Below, in pieces: positions 26,640 to 36,589 of a DNA stretch of 64,000 nucleotides. Positions within the stretch are counted from its first letter, which is position 1. Each line of letters begins with the position of its first letter. A program made the position numbers and the translations under genes. Where the stretch lies: positions 1,226,001 to 1,290,000 of the forward strand of contig WPIO01000019.1 in the NCBI GenBank assembly GCA_009760855.2. The letters run 5' to 3'. The notes under the pieces are model-generated. The model was not told the origin of the DNA and did no database searches. It saw only the letters and a list, made by a program, of their open reading frames with translations. Origin of the DNA: Cristatella mucedo (Eukaryota > Bryozoa > Phylactolaemata > Cristatellidae).

Positions 26640-28060
26640 ACGGGCGCCGGGCAAGAATCACTACAACAGACGGCAGACGGAAGACCAGCGCCACGAAGAG
26701 ATTAAGGCTGTCGGATTAAGCTCGCCGCGGTCGATTCGGTCGGTGTGATAAGCCGAGAAGCTCGAGTCGAGCGCCGGCGCACGCGGCAGTGGGTCAAGCG
26801 CTGCTCTCGCCGCAGCGCCCGCTCCGCCGCCCCAGATCGCGGAGGCATCAGTTTCAACGCGCTGTCGTGCGCACCTTCTCTCCGTCTGTTCGCCTGCTTT
26901 CGGGAGACGGGTTTAGATTGGGAGCTAATTTAATGCGGCGAAATTCGCATCCTCACTCGGCGCCCGCTCTTGGCAAAATTTGCCAAGGGCGAGCTACGGC
27001 GGCGCTAGACCCCGAAGAAGCCTGACGCTCCTTCGCGGCGGCGCAAGCCGCCCGCCGATGGCGCCGAGCCGTCGGCGGGTAACGCAGTGCAACGCGCGTC
27101 TCCACAAAGCAGCGAGGAGCGAGGGCTGCGCTGCGCCTCCCTCGGCCGGCGCCTCGGCGCTCGGGCCGGCCGTAGGCCGGGCCAATGACGGAGAAAGAGG
27201 CGTGCTCTCTTCCCAGCCGCCGGGCGGGGGGGCGGATGTAGGTTAGAGCGAGGCGGCCTCGAGCGAGTGCAGACCAGTGCGAACTCGTCGGCAGGTATCT
27301 GCCAAAAAGGGAACGCCCTGCTGTCGCAACGGAGCCGCCCAGCCGGCGCGCCCAGCGCCCGGTCGTCGGACAGGCAGACTAAACGCGGCAGATTAGACCT
27401 CCGGCGCACCGGCTGCCCAGTCGAACGTGGATGATAAACGCGCGCTCGGCTCGCAATAAAGCTGCCTCGCATCGGCGGGCGTGTGGCCGCCGCCCCGTCG
27501 TCAACAGCCGATCTTAGCGATTACCGCGACTTCGGGCGGTCTGACAGCAGGTGCGCTAACGTGCCGCTCGCCGCTGACTGATGCGCTCCCGAATGACGCG
27601 GTAAGAAAAGCCGCCGGAAGAATATTGCATCTCCCAAGCCTTCTTACGACGCGAGCCGACGCTCATCCACTCGCCGACGCGCGGCCAGCACCGCACGGTG
27701 CTGACGTCAGCAGCAAACGCAGCTGAAACTTGCGCTCGACACAGCCCCAGTATGGCCTCTGGCTTCATCCTCCTCCTCCTCCTCCTCCTGCTTCTCCTTC
27801 TACGCTGCCGTCGCCTGGTAGCAGTCAGCTTTCTAAGATGCTAGGAGACTCGCGGTCAGAGACCTGTAGGTTAGCCGGCGGCCGGAAGGTGGCGCCACTG
27901 GCAAGGGATTGGCCAAGAGCTCTCGCCGCTTCCCAGAGCGACAGACCAAAAGTATCGAAAAGCGGAGAGGCGAGTGTCGGGCGAGTGCCAGCGCTGGCGA
28001 GCGCCCGCAAGATTTTGACTCTCGAATAAAGAGAGGCGCGGCTCAGCGGTGACTCGTCTG
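26640..28060. promoter_or_regulatory. CpG-rich block, possible promoter/CpG island
   Basis: Base composition shifts to high GC with many CpG dinucleotides for about 1.4 kb, unlike the AT-rich repeats on both sides. A pyrimidine tract (CCT triplets) lies at about 27768-27800. Frames of up to 155 codons open on both strands, as expected by chance at this GC content, and none has a recognisable domain. It could hold an untranslated first exon or an unrecognised gene; I cannot tell which or on which strand. Confidence 0.35.
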
Positions 28061-28261
28061 CGGATGCGACTATCGGCTGCGTTCAGAAGGGAAATATCCG
28101 TAGGCTTTGCCTAGGGGGAGCGCTATACCTCCACGATAATCAACCAGCTTGTAAAAAGAAGCACGCTAACGTTTTTAGAACGTCCTTCTGGTTTGGCGCG
28201 TCTTTCCAGCTTTGCTATCGGTTACTGATGCATTTTTCGCGTCCAAAAGGGTTCCTAGAAA

Positions 28262-28400
28262 CTTTGATCCGTGTCAGCCTAGCGGTAAAACGCCAGTCGA
28301 ACTTCGCGACCCTGGTCGTGAGTTCGAGTTCTGCAGCAGGCAATTCCTTATTTTTACGGCAAGCGGGAGTGGCGACTACTACTACTCTTACGTCGCAACA
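28262..28400 (+). repeat. Diverged S-B-like SINE head
   Basis: A-box-like 'cagcctagcggtaaaacgcc' and B-box-like 'cgtgagttcgagttctgc' are about 35 bases apart. A weak match to the S-B body follows. Confidence 0.55.
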
Positions 28401-28499
28401 TATATGAGTGCGTTGGACCACCTAACCTTTACTTTAGTTCCATTTACACTTGACCTCTACTTTAATTTACAATCGCACCCAAATGCCTTCCTCGTCATT

Positions 28500-28833
28500 A
28501 CAATTGCCATTTCCCGCTTTGCGGGTCATCGTCAAGCCGTGTCTCAAACCAACCTGAAATCCTTGAAAGATCACGCCTTCAGTTTCAATACACCTAAAGC
28601 ATCGAATTTGCTAACGACCCACTTCCAAGAATCCCTTGGCTTGACGACATGCAATGCAAATCTAAAAACCTACCTGATCCACCCAGCATTTTCTTAGTCC
28701 ACGTGAGCTTTCCTGTTCGCGCTGACGCGTGCTACAATTGTGGATGTTAATGTGACTTTTCAGCCAATGCTAAGTGCTTAGAAAGAGATTTTGTTTTCTC
28801 GGGGCACTATACACACTCAATACTACTATTATT
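28500..28833 (+). repeat. LINE L-A 3' end fragment
   Basis: Degenerate C-terminus ('aaccaacctgaaatccttga'), 3'UTR, and the tail 'gcttagaaagagattttgtt' with 'ggggcactatacacactcaa' and TACTACTATTATT. Confidence 0.8.
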
Positions 28834-28904
28834 ATGACAACTACGCCTTTGCTCTCTTTCCTATGCATTTTTATGTGCAAGCCTGATCACGGCAGTCGAG
28901 CTGG

Positions 28905-28952
28905 TTTGGCCAAGTGGCTAGGGTGCTCGCATTGAACAAAGGTCAAGGCGTA
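28905..28952 (+). repeat. SINE S-A head fragment
   Basis: 'ctggtttggccaagtggcta' with the A box and the following 'gggtgctcgcattgaacaaa' match the S-A head. The B box and body are missing. Confidence 0.55.
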
Positions 28953-29229
28953 CGTATTTATTTACTGTTTCTAAACTTTTTTCCAGTCTCACATAACTAA
29001 CATGATGCATGCGCACGTTAAGACAGCCATGAGATCATTTTCCTATGGTAACAATGGCTTTCTTTTCAGAAAATGCTTTAAAAACGAACTTATAAGAGGT
29101 ATAAATAAAAAGCAGCCGCCGGAGCAAATTGGAGAAGACATGAGGGCTAGCGCAAAATGTTGAAGCTGATTCTAGGGCAATGGCTTCGTACAGTTGGAGC
29201 AACTCCTCAGTTTAGTAGACATCAATCGG

Positions 29230-29410
29230 TGGCGGAAATTGGAAAGCTAAATGCGCAAAATCGGCTCGGCCAGGGTATCTATTGTTGCATCTGCACGAGA
29301 TTTAAGTGTATTGTTCCAAACTGACCTTGCACTAGAGGATCAGAGCAGCTCCATCTGCCTACTTTCAGCGATACAGCGTTGCTAAAATGTTGGCTAGCTT
29401 AGACAGGGAT
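29230..29410 (+). repeat. LINE L-A internal fragment
   Basis: Closely resembles 41015-41195: 'tgcatctgcacgagatttaa', 'tgaccttgcactagaggatc'. It is a separate partial copy just upstream of a better one. Confidence 0.7.
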
Positions 29411-29414
29411 TGGT

Positions 29415-29600
29415 GACTGCTAATGAATCCAAACCAGGCTTTGGAAATATCGGTCTAATGATGGCCAATTTGAAGAAGAAGCATTCAGAGAAACATTAGG
29501 AATCTCAGTTACGGCAGGGCTAAGTTTGTCTGCCAGCAATGACCACAGAGTGGATGGCATAGGATCTTCTGGAGAGGATCTCTTTTTGCTAGATTGTATT
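29415..29600 (-). repeat. LINE RT N-terminal fragment
   Basis: Read on the minus strand it encodes Ser-Pro-Glu-Asp-Pro-Met-Pro-Ser-Thr-Leu-Trp followed by Asn-Val-Ser-Leu-Asn-Ala-Ser. This is the layout of the conserved LINE segment before RT motif A (Asp-Pro-Ile-Pro-Thr-x-Leu ... Asn-Leu-Ser-Leu). The family could be L-A or L-B. Confidence 0.6.
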
Positions 29601-29609
29601 AGGGTATCC

Positions 29610-30620
29610 GATCATGGATGGCAGCAAATTTTCTAAAACTAAACGATGACAAAACTAACTTACTAGTTATGGGCAAACCTAGTGTTATTCAGAAATTGGA
29701 AAGGCTGACTTTCAAAATTGGCTCTGCCAGCATATCTCCAGTTGCATCAGCTCGAAATCTAGGTGTCATATTCCAAAGCGACCTCTCGTTAGACGACCAC
29801 ATCAGCTCCACAGTCAAATCAGCCTATTTTCAGCTTCATAACATTGCTAAAATTAGGGCTTGTTTAGATAAGGATACCACGTCCAAGTTGGTCCATGCAT
29901 TCGTGACATCTCGTCTCGACTTCTGCAACTCACTGCTTACTGGCCTACCAACATGTGCGATCAGGCGATTGCAGCTGGTGCAAAACTCTGCAGCTAGGCT
30001 TGTCTGTCGTGAGCGTCGCAGTTGCCACATTACTCCACTTCTCGCCGACCTGCACTGGTTACCAGTCAAGCAACGGATTGACTTCAAGGTTTTGTCGCTC
30101 ACTTTTAGGTCTCTTCATTCTATGGCTCCAGCCTATCTTTCAGAGATACTACCCCATCAGGCAAAGCATCGTACCACTCGCTTTTCGGAATCCAACAGTC
30201 TAGAAATACCTCGTACAAACCTTAAATCCTTTGGAGACCGTGCATTTAGCTCGTATGCTCCCACAGCCTGGAACTCCCTCCCGACCTGCATCAGAACATC
30301 CCCTGACCTGACCACATTTAAAAGAAACTTAAAAACACACCTATTTAGGACAGCATTTAGTGGGTCCTTGTGATTCGTCCTCGATGTGCTTATGCGTGCT
30401 GACACTGTTCATGCTGCCACTAACCACATTTGAATGCTGACCCAGTGCATGTAACCCCTAACCATGTTATTCATTTTGTTTGTTTTTCAAGCATGATTTT
30501 ACTTACTATTCTATTGCGTATCACTTTGCAGCAAATGTAAAGCGCCTAGAAAGAGATTAAGTTCTCTGAGGGCGCTTTATCAAGTGCAATATTATTATTA
30601 TTATTATTATTATTATTATC
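29610..30620 (+). repeat. LINE L-A, best-preserved C-terminal copy
   Basis: An open frame of 251 codons (29618-30373) starts in the Trp-Met-Ala-Ala-Asn-Phe-Leu block just after the RT catalytic site and runs intact to the family stop. It passes Leu-Asp-Asp-His-Ile, Ser-Arg-Leu-Asp-Phe-Cys-Asn, Leu-His-Trp-Leu-Pro-Val and Trp-Asn-Ser-Leu-Pro. The 3'UTR follows, then 'gcgcctagaaagagattaag', 'gggcgctttatcaagtgcaa' and (ATT)n. This is the CR1/L2-group layout. The copy lacks the endonuclease and the RT core, so it is a typical 5'-truncated insertion, probably one of the youngest here. Confidence 0.93.
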
Positions 30621-30621
30621 C

Positions 30622-31325
30622 ACATCGCAGGCAAAAACCTCGGTAAATCTCTTAATGAATGTCGCAGGTAGCTACTCAACGATTGCTTTAGTCCGAGGGG
30701 CTTGATGGAGGCACGAATGCATGCAATTTTATCGGTAAATATGGCTGAAAACGTGTAGGCTGAGCCCGTAGTATCTGGAGAGTGCGATCTCTTATAATTG
30801 GCAAGCAAATTGTTCGCCATCTTGTAAATCTGTTTTGGGACCGACTGGCAGGACTTGAGTTTTTGAGTGAAATAGAAGCCGTGGCCTTTTCTAAGCTTCC
30901 GGAGGTAGACAGGCTCGAAGGAAGTCTTCGAAATTGGCTAAATCGTCTTCTGACCTAGACTTCTTAAAGCTGCATTCAAGCCTGCGCTTAACACAGTGCA
31001 TCTTTGAAAGATTTCTTGATAATTAAAAGGAATCTATGCAACGCTGTAAGCGGACAGAACGCACGGCAGCGTGCTCGTCAATAACACTCCCAAGTTTCGT
31101 TTCATCAGTGGGGGTACAGAGGCTGTCGGTCAAGTCTGAGTGCAGATCAAGAAGACTTGTCGCAAAAAAATGATTTGAAAGAATTTCTCCTTGTCAATGC
31201 TTTTCAAGTTGCGTTGCTGGACAAACTCGACGTTACCCTGCCCAGAGATCAGGAAACTGAGCCCTGAGCAGGAACAATAAACGAGACTGAGCAATGATCC
31301 AAGATGGTCAGCGGGTGAAAAAAAT
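30622..31325 (-). repeat. LINE endonuclease-RT linker fragment
   Basis: On the minus strand a broken frame begins with Ser-Asp-His-Ser-Trp near 31310, the end of an AP-type endonuclease. It passes the 'HAAVRSVRLQR' and 'YFTQKLKS' type linker motifs and ends with Met-Ala-Asn-Asn-Leu-Leu and Phe-Thr-Asp-Lys-Ile near 30740. The order fits CR1/L2-like LINEs. It is not obviously the L-A linker seen at 39640-39960, so it may belong to L-B. Confidence 0.7.
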
Positions 31326-31521
31326 ATCAAAACGTTTGCTCACCCAATGACAATTATAGTTAGCACAAATCAAAGTTGAAGAGCGAAAGACTTGACAGCA
31401 CAAAAATAATCTACTCTGCCCGGCGGGTTTTTTCGGTATTTCTGGTTTTTACCGATGGGCGCAAAGCTTTGAAGCAGCGCTCGTACGGACATAACAAATA
31501 AAAAAATAATCCAGTTTTAAA

Positions 31522-31640
31522 ACGCCGAAAGAGAGCTCAGTCTCTATTCAAACGCTTCATACATGCCACGGGGCTCGAGCCCACGAGCTCGGCCAGACCT
31601 TGGTCGTGGCGAGTGCCTTAACCACTGGGCCAAACGAGCT
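31522..31640 (-). repeat. SINE S-A, near full length
   Basis: On plus, the tail 'agagagctcagtctctattc', then B box 'ggggctcgagcccacgagct' and head 'aaccactgggccaaacgagc'. Both Pol III boxes are recognisable on the minus strand. Confidence 0.85.
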
Positions 31641-32578
31641 TGAAAAGCGCTCCGGGAGCGGGCGCTCTCGTAAGGACATGAGTCTGTCAGCCTGACAAAG
31701 GCCGCTCAGACGCTCGACTCTTTCAGATTCAGAGGCAAGAGTACAACTATCACAGACGCGACGCACAGACGCGTCCCTGTTTCGAAGGAAAAGCTTCGTA
31801 TGCACTGAATAAACTTTGCTGTTTTAGTCGCTGCTGGCACGATTGGCCCGGATCTGATCGCGATTGATCCGGATCTGATTGATCGCGGCTAGAAAGGCAC
31901 GAATGAAAGGCCGAGAAGGAAAGGCCAGGATGCACCCGTCTGTGGGGGAGGGGCCGGCCGTGGAGTGAAAGGCTGCCAGTGCTGCAGGTAGCCGGCCATC
32001 TTGCCCCCTTCGACAGGCGCCTCATCGGCGAGCTATACCCCATCTGATGTCGCTAATTGTGGCCTGCGTTCGATCCCAAAACTTGGGATTAAAGAAGGCT
32101 GCTATAACTCGGCCTCCTGCTTTTTACCTGCGCAATGGCAATGACGTTTTGTCAGAGGAAAAGCATGACACAGAGCTGCACAGCAGTTCGCCGCCATGAA
32201 AGCACAGACTTTTCAAGAGATTTATGCCTGTAGCTGTTACGCATGTGAATATTTTTTTCACTGAATTGCCTCTAAGGCCGTTTATTATTGTACACACGTG
32301 CCCTCTTACATTGGTTTGTCTTTCTATAATATGAACCGCGAAGCCAATCCTGAAGTCGTACTATCTATTTGAATCTGTCACTTTTATGTTTTGCGACAGA
32401 TCGTGCTAGGTTTGCAGCTGTGTGCAAGACTTAGCATTGCAGACACAGCACAGCCCTAAATGCTCAAGTGCCTCTTCCATAGCCACCTGTAAGCAAGCTC
32501 ACACTTGCCACTAACGTAAGATGAAAGACATCATTAAGTGACAAGGTCGAAGCCCCGAACTCGGAAGGCGTTAAAAAC
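31641..32578. other. No gene recognised
   Basis: A 97-codon minus frame (31750-32043) has no recognisable motif. A short local repeat of 'gatctgatcgcgattgatcc' type lies near 31852-31885. Confidence 0.4.
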
Positions 32579-32700
<122 letters not shown>

Positions 32701-33545
32701 CCACGCTTCGCATCCGGGAGCTCTGGGCGCTGGCCGATCAGCAGCCGCTGATTCTCGTCATCGTCGAGTGCTCTGGCGTTTCTTCAGATTCCTCTTGCTT
32801 AATGCGTGTCTCGCGGACGTTGCAAGGTAGGCGTGGCCGCGTGCACTCGGATACTGCTGATGCAAGAAAGCTGGTGGAGTCTGGAGCTCTGCTTGGAGTT
32901 CTGTGGCTTCTTCTCGTCGATCGGCGAACCACTTTACATTTTTGTCCACTTTGTCTTTGTGCTCACCACATCTTCGCCATCGAAGAGATTTCCATTGTTG
33001 GCAATTATATATTTCATCATTTTTCCAAAGTGCCCGGTGCGGCTTGAATTTTCTACACAGTCTCAGAAGTTGTAACTGGAAGTCTACTCCAAAGATTAAA
33101 AAGCCAGAAACAGAACGAACTTTGGTATGTGACATACGCAGCGACCAAGCGGACCGCTAGGCATAAATAGCCGCACAGGGTAATAATGATAATACATTTG
33201 ATCTAGCCGCCTCAGAGAACTAAAAAGAGAGGTCCACTAAAAGTCTCCCGATGACTATAATTGCCGGACGATGAGAAAGTCCCACTACAATAATGAGGAG
33301 AAAGGTGATAGGATATGTTGCTACTGCTTTACTTTCAAAATATTTTTAATATCAAAGTGTCTATTAAAGAGACATTCCACAATCCCGCCCTGCAAAAGTT
33401 TGAGCCTCATAGTGCCGGTCATGTTGAGGTGGTCTGTATATATACAATACAAGGTCTGTGAAGTCACGAATGAAGCTTACTAAGATCCTCAACAAGCACA
33501 TCCATTCAAAATTAAGTAATTAACTACTGTTTAACGACTAATGGT
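32701..33545. other. No gene recognised
   Basis: A 169-codon frame starting in the GA repeat continues to 33047, with no recognisable domain after the repeat. Confidence 0.4.
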
Positions 33546-33548
33546 TCA

Positions 33549-33565
33549 TATATATATATATATAA

Positions 33566-33652
<87 letters not shown>
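33549..33652. repeat. (AT)n microsatellite with AAAT interruptions
   Basis: AT units interrupted by 'aaatata' three times. Confidence 0.95.
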
Positions 33653-33656
<4 letters not shown>

Positions 33657-33662
33657 TGTGTA

Positions 33663-34276
33663 CAGTCGACGCTCGTTTATTGCGGTTAATCCGTAAATCA
33701 AATACTTTCGTAGTTAGAACATAGAAGACCTGTTTAATGATCATCTAAATACGGTTTCTAACATTATTAGAGCCCTCCGGACGTAAAACAACACCCCTTT
33801 AGTCACCATTACACTCGTATTACTCACTATATTAGACAAAAAAAGAGAAAATAAGACACAGTAGACGTTGCAAATATCGTATAGTTTTTATTGTAAATTT
33901 ATTTGCACACACACAACTCTTACGCACAAACACCAAGCTATTAAAATTGTGCGTTTGGTGATGAAGCGATTAACATGACGAGATGCACAGCACAGCAAAG
34001 AAGAGCAAGGTTACTGCTCCTCTGAAGGCCCGACTTCAGTAGGAGAGTCTTCAGGTGATGCAATATCTTCAAAAGGTTCGTCGTCTTCTTCCACGTTCCA
34101 TACGTACAGTAATTTTAATTGTAATACAGGAGTGTATAATTGACTAAGACAAACGAGCGTGCACTGCATCATTTTGACTATTTCAATCAACTTTTTAATG
34201 AATATACACGTATTTCAAAAAAACACGATAGAGTGAAGCCGCGAAAGTAGAAGTGCAAAGTAGCGAGGGACGATTG
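33663..34276 (-). mobile_element. pogo/Tigger-like DNA transposon, deleted copy
   Basis: A 614-bp element sits between two TA dinucleotides (33661-33662 and 34277-34278), the target duplication of the Tc1/mariner superfamily. Its ends are imperfect inverted repeats: left 'cagtcgacgctcgttta', right (reverse complement) 'caatcgtccctcgctac', 12 of the first 15 bases alike. Inside the right end, 'tcgcggcttcactctatcg' resembles Tigger-type termini as I know them. A short minus-strand ORF with an acidic end (34011-34172) and AATAAA-like signals downstream (around 33885-33905 on the minus strand) fit the 3' end of a transposase gene. The catalytic DDE part is absent. A full element would be expected to exceed 2 kb. 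Confidence 0.75.
34011..34172 (-). CDS. 53-residue ORF, possible transposase C-terminal remnant
   Basis: Starts with two consecutive ATG codons and ends at TAA. The second half is strongly acidic (Trp-Asn-Val-Glu-Glu-Asp-Asp-Glu near residue 28, many Glu, Asp, Ser and Pro afterwards). It lies inside the pogo/Tigger-like element, near the end opposite the intact terminal motif. Because the element is internally deleted, this is probably the last part of a transposase reading frame rather than a functional protein. I see no catalytic residues. It could also be a chance frame. Confidence 0.4.
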   Translation of the reverse strand: MMQCTLVCLSQLYTPVLQLKLLYVWNVEEDDEPFEDIASPEDSPTEVGPSEEQ

Positions 34277-34296
34277 TATAAGAAAATATAATTCAT

Positions 34297-34420
34297 AGCG
34301 CCCCAACAGAGCTTAATCCCTATATTCAGGCGCTTCACATACGCCTCGGGGCTCGAGTCCACGACCTCAGCCAGACCTTGGTCGGTGCGATCACCTTAAA
34401 CGCTGGACCAAACCAACGGC
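34297..34420 (-). repeat. SINE S-A, near full length
   Basis: Plus-strand order: tail 'agcgccccaacagagcttaa', body 'gcttcacatacgcctcgggg', B box, and 'ggaccaaaccaacgg' head. It lies 20 bases beyond the pogo-like element. Confidence 0.85.
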
Positions 34421-34439
34421 GCAGATATACCTGCATATA

Positions 34440-34500
34440 GATCTGTATATATATATTTATATACATATATATTTAAACACAGACATATATATATATATAT
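34440..34500. repeat. AT-rich simple repeat
   Basis: TATA and ATTTATA words. Weak microsatellite. Confidence 0.7.
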
Positions 34501-34685
34501 AAAAACCAATAATAGTTAAGCAGTAATTAATTACTTGATTTTGAACGGATGTGCTTATTGTGGATCTTCATAAGCTGCATTCGTGACTTCAACATCCTTA
34601 TGTCCTTATATTACACGACCGGCACTATGAGGTTCAGACTGTTGCGTGTGAGGTTCAAGCGCCAGTGTGTGTATGTTTATATAGT

Positions 34686-34686
34686 T

Positions 34687-34755
<69 letters not shown>

Positions 34756-34790
34756 GTGTGTGCGTGTGTGTGCGTGTGCGTGTGTGTATA
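34686..34790. repeat. (AT)n-(TG)n microsatellite
   Basis: A short AT run is followed by about 45 TG units with CG interruptions. It abuts the S-A2 SINE fragment. Confidence 0.95.
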
Positions 34791-34886
34791 CACGGGGCTC
34801 GAGCCCATGACCTTGGCCATCAAATCTATTCACATTGACCTCGTTCAGGGCGACCAACTTGACTGACCACTGGGCCGAACCGACGC
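34791..34886 (-). repeat. SINE S-A2 head fragment
   Basis: Has the B box 'ggggctcgagcccatgacct', then the S-A2-specific insert ('catcaaatctattcacattg') and the head 'actgggccgaaccgacgctc'. The tail is replaced by the TG microsatellite. Confidence 0.72.
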
Positions 34887-35129
34887 TCTTAATGTACTTG
34901 GGCTGTTAGTTTTAAATAGTCCTGACTAACGCGGAATGCTGACGCTCACTCTTTGGCTGACACACTTCATGGCGTACATAATTATACTTTATTTATATGC
35001 ATGTATGAGCATAATTTTTCTGCATATGTACTGTATGTATATATTTATTTATTTAAAGTGTATTTTCATTATGTTTGAGCCACAAGTTCTTTATTGCCGT
35101 TCGCTAAGCACTTGCAGGCGTTTGCCGCT
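34887..35129. other. No gene recognised
   Basis: AT-rich, nothing identified. Confidence 0.5.
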
Positions 35130-35425
35130 ACAGTACCTTTATCACAGCATTTTGTGGGTCCCTGTGATTCGTCCTTTGTGTGCTCATGTGTGCTGACACT
35201 GTGCATGCTGCCACTAACCATACTTGCATTCTGACCCTGCGCATGTCACCCCTAACCATGTTATTCTTGTTGTTTATTGAGCATGCTATCACTAACCATT
35301 TGATTATGCTTCCTTTGCAGCAAATGTAAAGTGTCTAGAAAGAGATTGAGTTCTCTGAGGGCGCTATATCAAATGCATCATCATTATTATTCTTATTCTT
35401 CTTATTATTATTGTTATTATTACAA
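35130..35425 (+). repeat. LINE L-A 3'UTR fragment
   Basis: 'gggtccctgtgattcgtcct', 'caaatgtaaagtgtctagaa', 'gagggcgctatatcaaatgc' and degenerate ATT/CTT repeats. Confidence 0.9.
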
Positions 35426-35499
35426 TCTCCCACACTGGAAAGTCTCTTGAAAAAACGCTGAAGTTCATAACCTTCACTGCGAGCGAGCCAACGCAGAGG

Positions 35500-35862
35500 G
35501 ATTGAAGGCCATCGCTCTTCGGAATCTAATCGTTTACCTACACCTCGTACGAACCTCAAAACCTTTGGAGACCGCGCCTTTAGTTTCTATGCTCCTAAAG
35601 ACTGGCACTCACCGCCGACGCGCGTCACAACGTCCCCCGAAATGAAGACAGCTAATAAGAAGCTTAAAACATGTCTGTTTATTACAGCAGCGATCTTTGT
35701 GATTCATTCTTCGTGTGCATCTACCTGCTTACACTATGCCTGCTGCTTTCGGACGCTACCACAATCATTTGGCAATGCTTTCTATACTGAATCTGTAAAA
35801 TGCCTAGAAAGAGATTCAGTTCTCTGAGGGCGCTACACAAATTTATTATTGTTATTATCAAA
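35500..35862 (+). repeat. LINE L-A 3' end fragment
   Basis: From the 'atcgctcttcggaatctaat' block through 'cctttggagaccgcgccttt', with the alternative 3'UTR type ('ttcttcgtgtgcatctacct') also seen at 19190-19300 and 42890-43000. It ends in TTATTATTGTTATTAT. Confidence 0.88.
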
Positions 35863-35869
35863 GCTCTGC

Positions 35870-35945
35870 AGACTCTATGTAAATATAAATAGATATAAAT
35901 ATATAATATATAATATATAACATAAATATAAATAAATATAACAAC
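35870..35945. repeat. AT-rich simple repeat
   Basis: ATAAATATA-type words. Confidence 0.75.
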
Positions 35946-35986
35946 GGGACGAGCCGGAGGAACGTGCGTTTTGTGGCTTTAAAAAA

Positions 35987-36148
35987 GCTGATTTAACAGC
36001 CTCTTTTTGTATAGCGACAGAAGAGCCTCGACAGTTCTCACCGCTGCTTTTAGTGGCGATACAGGATCGCCCACCACAGGATTCGAACCCACAACCTCGG
36101 AGCCGAGGTCGTGAAAAGCAACTGCCTTACCTAGTGTGCCATCACGGC
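35987..36148 (-). repeat. SINE S-B, full-length reference copy
   Basis: On the minus strand it starts 'gccgtgatggcacactaggt' (A box), continues 'cacgacctcggctccgaggt', then the B box 'gtgggttcgaatcctgt', body 'gggcgatcctgtatcgccac' and end 'aaaagaggctgttaaatcag'. Start and end match the copy at 59082-59242, so both ends of the family are defined at about 162 bp. Confidence 0.92.
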
Positions 36149-36589
36149 ATATCGCTTGATAAAAAATTACCAATAATTGCTCAACTATGTTATATTAGCA
36201 TGAACACGCGCCAAATCGTTGACACACGATATTCAATTTTAAAATTGAAGACCCTGCATTTAAGCGTTTGGATGCACAAAGGCTCAGCCGCAATGGCTCG
36301 CCAACTCGCCATCGCTAGACCATCGCTAAGACTGACAGTCCCGGATTGGCAGACCGTCACTGAGACTGACGAAGCAATTTGCTTGCCAACTCTGAGAGGT
36401 CTCAATCCCCGGATACTAAGGAGTCGTTCGACTAGTGTTTGGCCTTCTTAGTTTAAAAAATTGTACAAATTCGTGCCCCTCCGATTTTCTATACTTCTCT
36501 GGGTAACGGAGTGGTTCTGATGCCTTTCGAATCGGTTGTTGTCTCTTGTTCGATGCATCTTAAAAGGCCTCGATTGGATTCAGAGGTCC
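36149..36589. other. No gene recognised
   Basis: Nothing convincing on either strand. Confidence 0.45.

Noticed and set aside
27005-27472. 155-codon minus-strand frame in the CpG-rich block
   Set aside because: No recognisable domain, and overlapping frames are open on the other strand. I kept the block only as a possible regulatory region.
29618-30373. 251-codon open frame as a host gene
   Set aside because: It is the C-terminal part of a LINE reverse-transcriptase ORF with many related copies in the window and a LINE 3' tail directly after it.
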